From Thermohalobaculum sp035527255 (GTDB lineage: Bacteria; Pseudomonadota; Alphaproteobacteria; Rhodobacterales; Rhodobacteraceae): 6,476 nt of DNA. The notes beneath the pieces were generated by a model, which saw only the letters and a list, made by a program, of their open reading frames with translations, searched no databases and was not told the DNA's origin. The stretch lies in assembly GCA_035527255.1 (NCBI GenBank), contig DATLAW010000085.1, forward strand, positions 1 to 6,476, read 5' to 3'. A program made the translations under genes and the position numbers. Below, in pieces: positions 6,439 to 6,476 of this stretch; position 1 is the stretch's first letter, and every line of letters starts with the position of its first letter.

Positions 6439-6476
6439 GTCTACGAAGATGACGGATGCGGATTGGGAGATTGCGT
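6437..6476 (+). CDS. Transposase, N-terminal fragment (probably IS5 family)
   Basis: Only 13 codons are present before the window ends: MSTKMTDADWEIA. The (L/M)TDA(D/E)WE opening is typical of IS5-family DDE transposases as I recall them, where it begins the N-terminal DNA-binding region. The ATG at 6437 has a strong AGGGGAG eight bases upstream. No catalytic motif is in view, so whether the gene is intact cannot be judged. Confidence 0.5.
   Translation, partial: MSTKMTDADWEIA

Larger units (their letters stand above)
6341..6476 (+). mobile_element. Left end of an insertion sequence, probably IS5-type (right end outside window)
   Basis: A transposase-like start at 6437, the short leader before it, lower GC (28 of 60 bases in 6361-6420) and a junction with CTAG (6337-6340) suggest an IS boundary at about 6341, where GCCGTGTGGACGGATTGACT would be the terminal inverted repeat. 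CTAG fits the YTAR-type target of many IS5-family elements. The leader also holds a perfect 10-base palindrome, ATTCATGAAT (6401-6410). The opposite repeat and target duplication are beyond the window, so the exact boundary and family are inferred. Confidence 0.5.

Noticed and set aside
1..6476. CRISPR array, tRNA, rRNA or defence-system genes
   Set aside because: No regularly spaced repeats, no tRNA-like cloverleaf and no nuclease, toxin or phage-like protein could be read in any frame.

Overview
The window looks like a high-GC alphaproteobacterial chromosome segment, most likely Rhodobacterales or a close relative. The main clues are the coding bias, the trpG-trpD pair, and a membrane-anchored YibQ-type deacetylase-like protein of the kind I remember from Rhodobacteraceae. 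This placement is recalled, not searched.

Layout. Positions 1-422 (+) are the C-terminal end of a CocE/NonD-type hydrolase. It converges on a complete SDR oxidoreductase (529-1314, -), with a clear inverted repeat in the gap at 435-471. The SDR diverges from a 581-residue protein (1491-3236, +) that joins an N-terminal helical/TPR-like half to a C-terminal ATP-grasp-like half. That gene converges, with only 16 bases between stops, on a single-pass membrane protein with a polysaccharide-deacetylase-like periplasmic domain (3253-4254, -) whose catalytic motifs look eroded. Divergent from it, after a 144-base gap, trpG (4399-4989, +) and trpD (4986-5999, +) overlap by ATGA. They encode the glutaminase subunit of anthranilate synthase and anthranilate phosphoribosyltransferase.

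After trpD the character changes. No trpC follows. Positions 6000-6340 have no convincing gene and hold two loosely similar GACCC/GCGGA tracts. From about 6341 the sequence reads like the left end of an insertion sequence, probably IS5-type, with the first 13 codons of a transposase at 6437. Its ribosome binding site lies in the loop of a hairpin whose stem reaches into the start codon.

How the genes work together. Only trpG and trpD form an evident operon; they supply consecutive early steps of tryptophan synthesis, but neither trpE nor trpC is in view. The other genes are in alternating orientations and show no shared pathway. I do not see a convincing undescribed multi-gene system. The most unusual protein is the orphan TPR/ATP-grasp fusion, and the most unusual structural feature is the hairpin over the transposase start.
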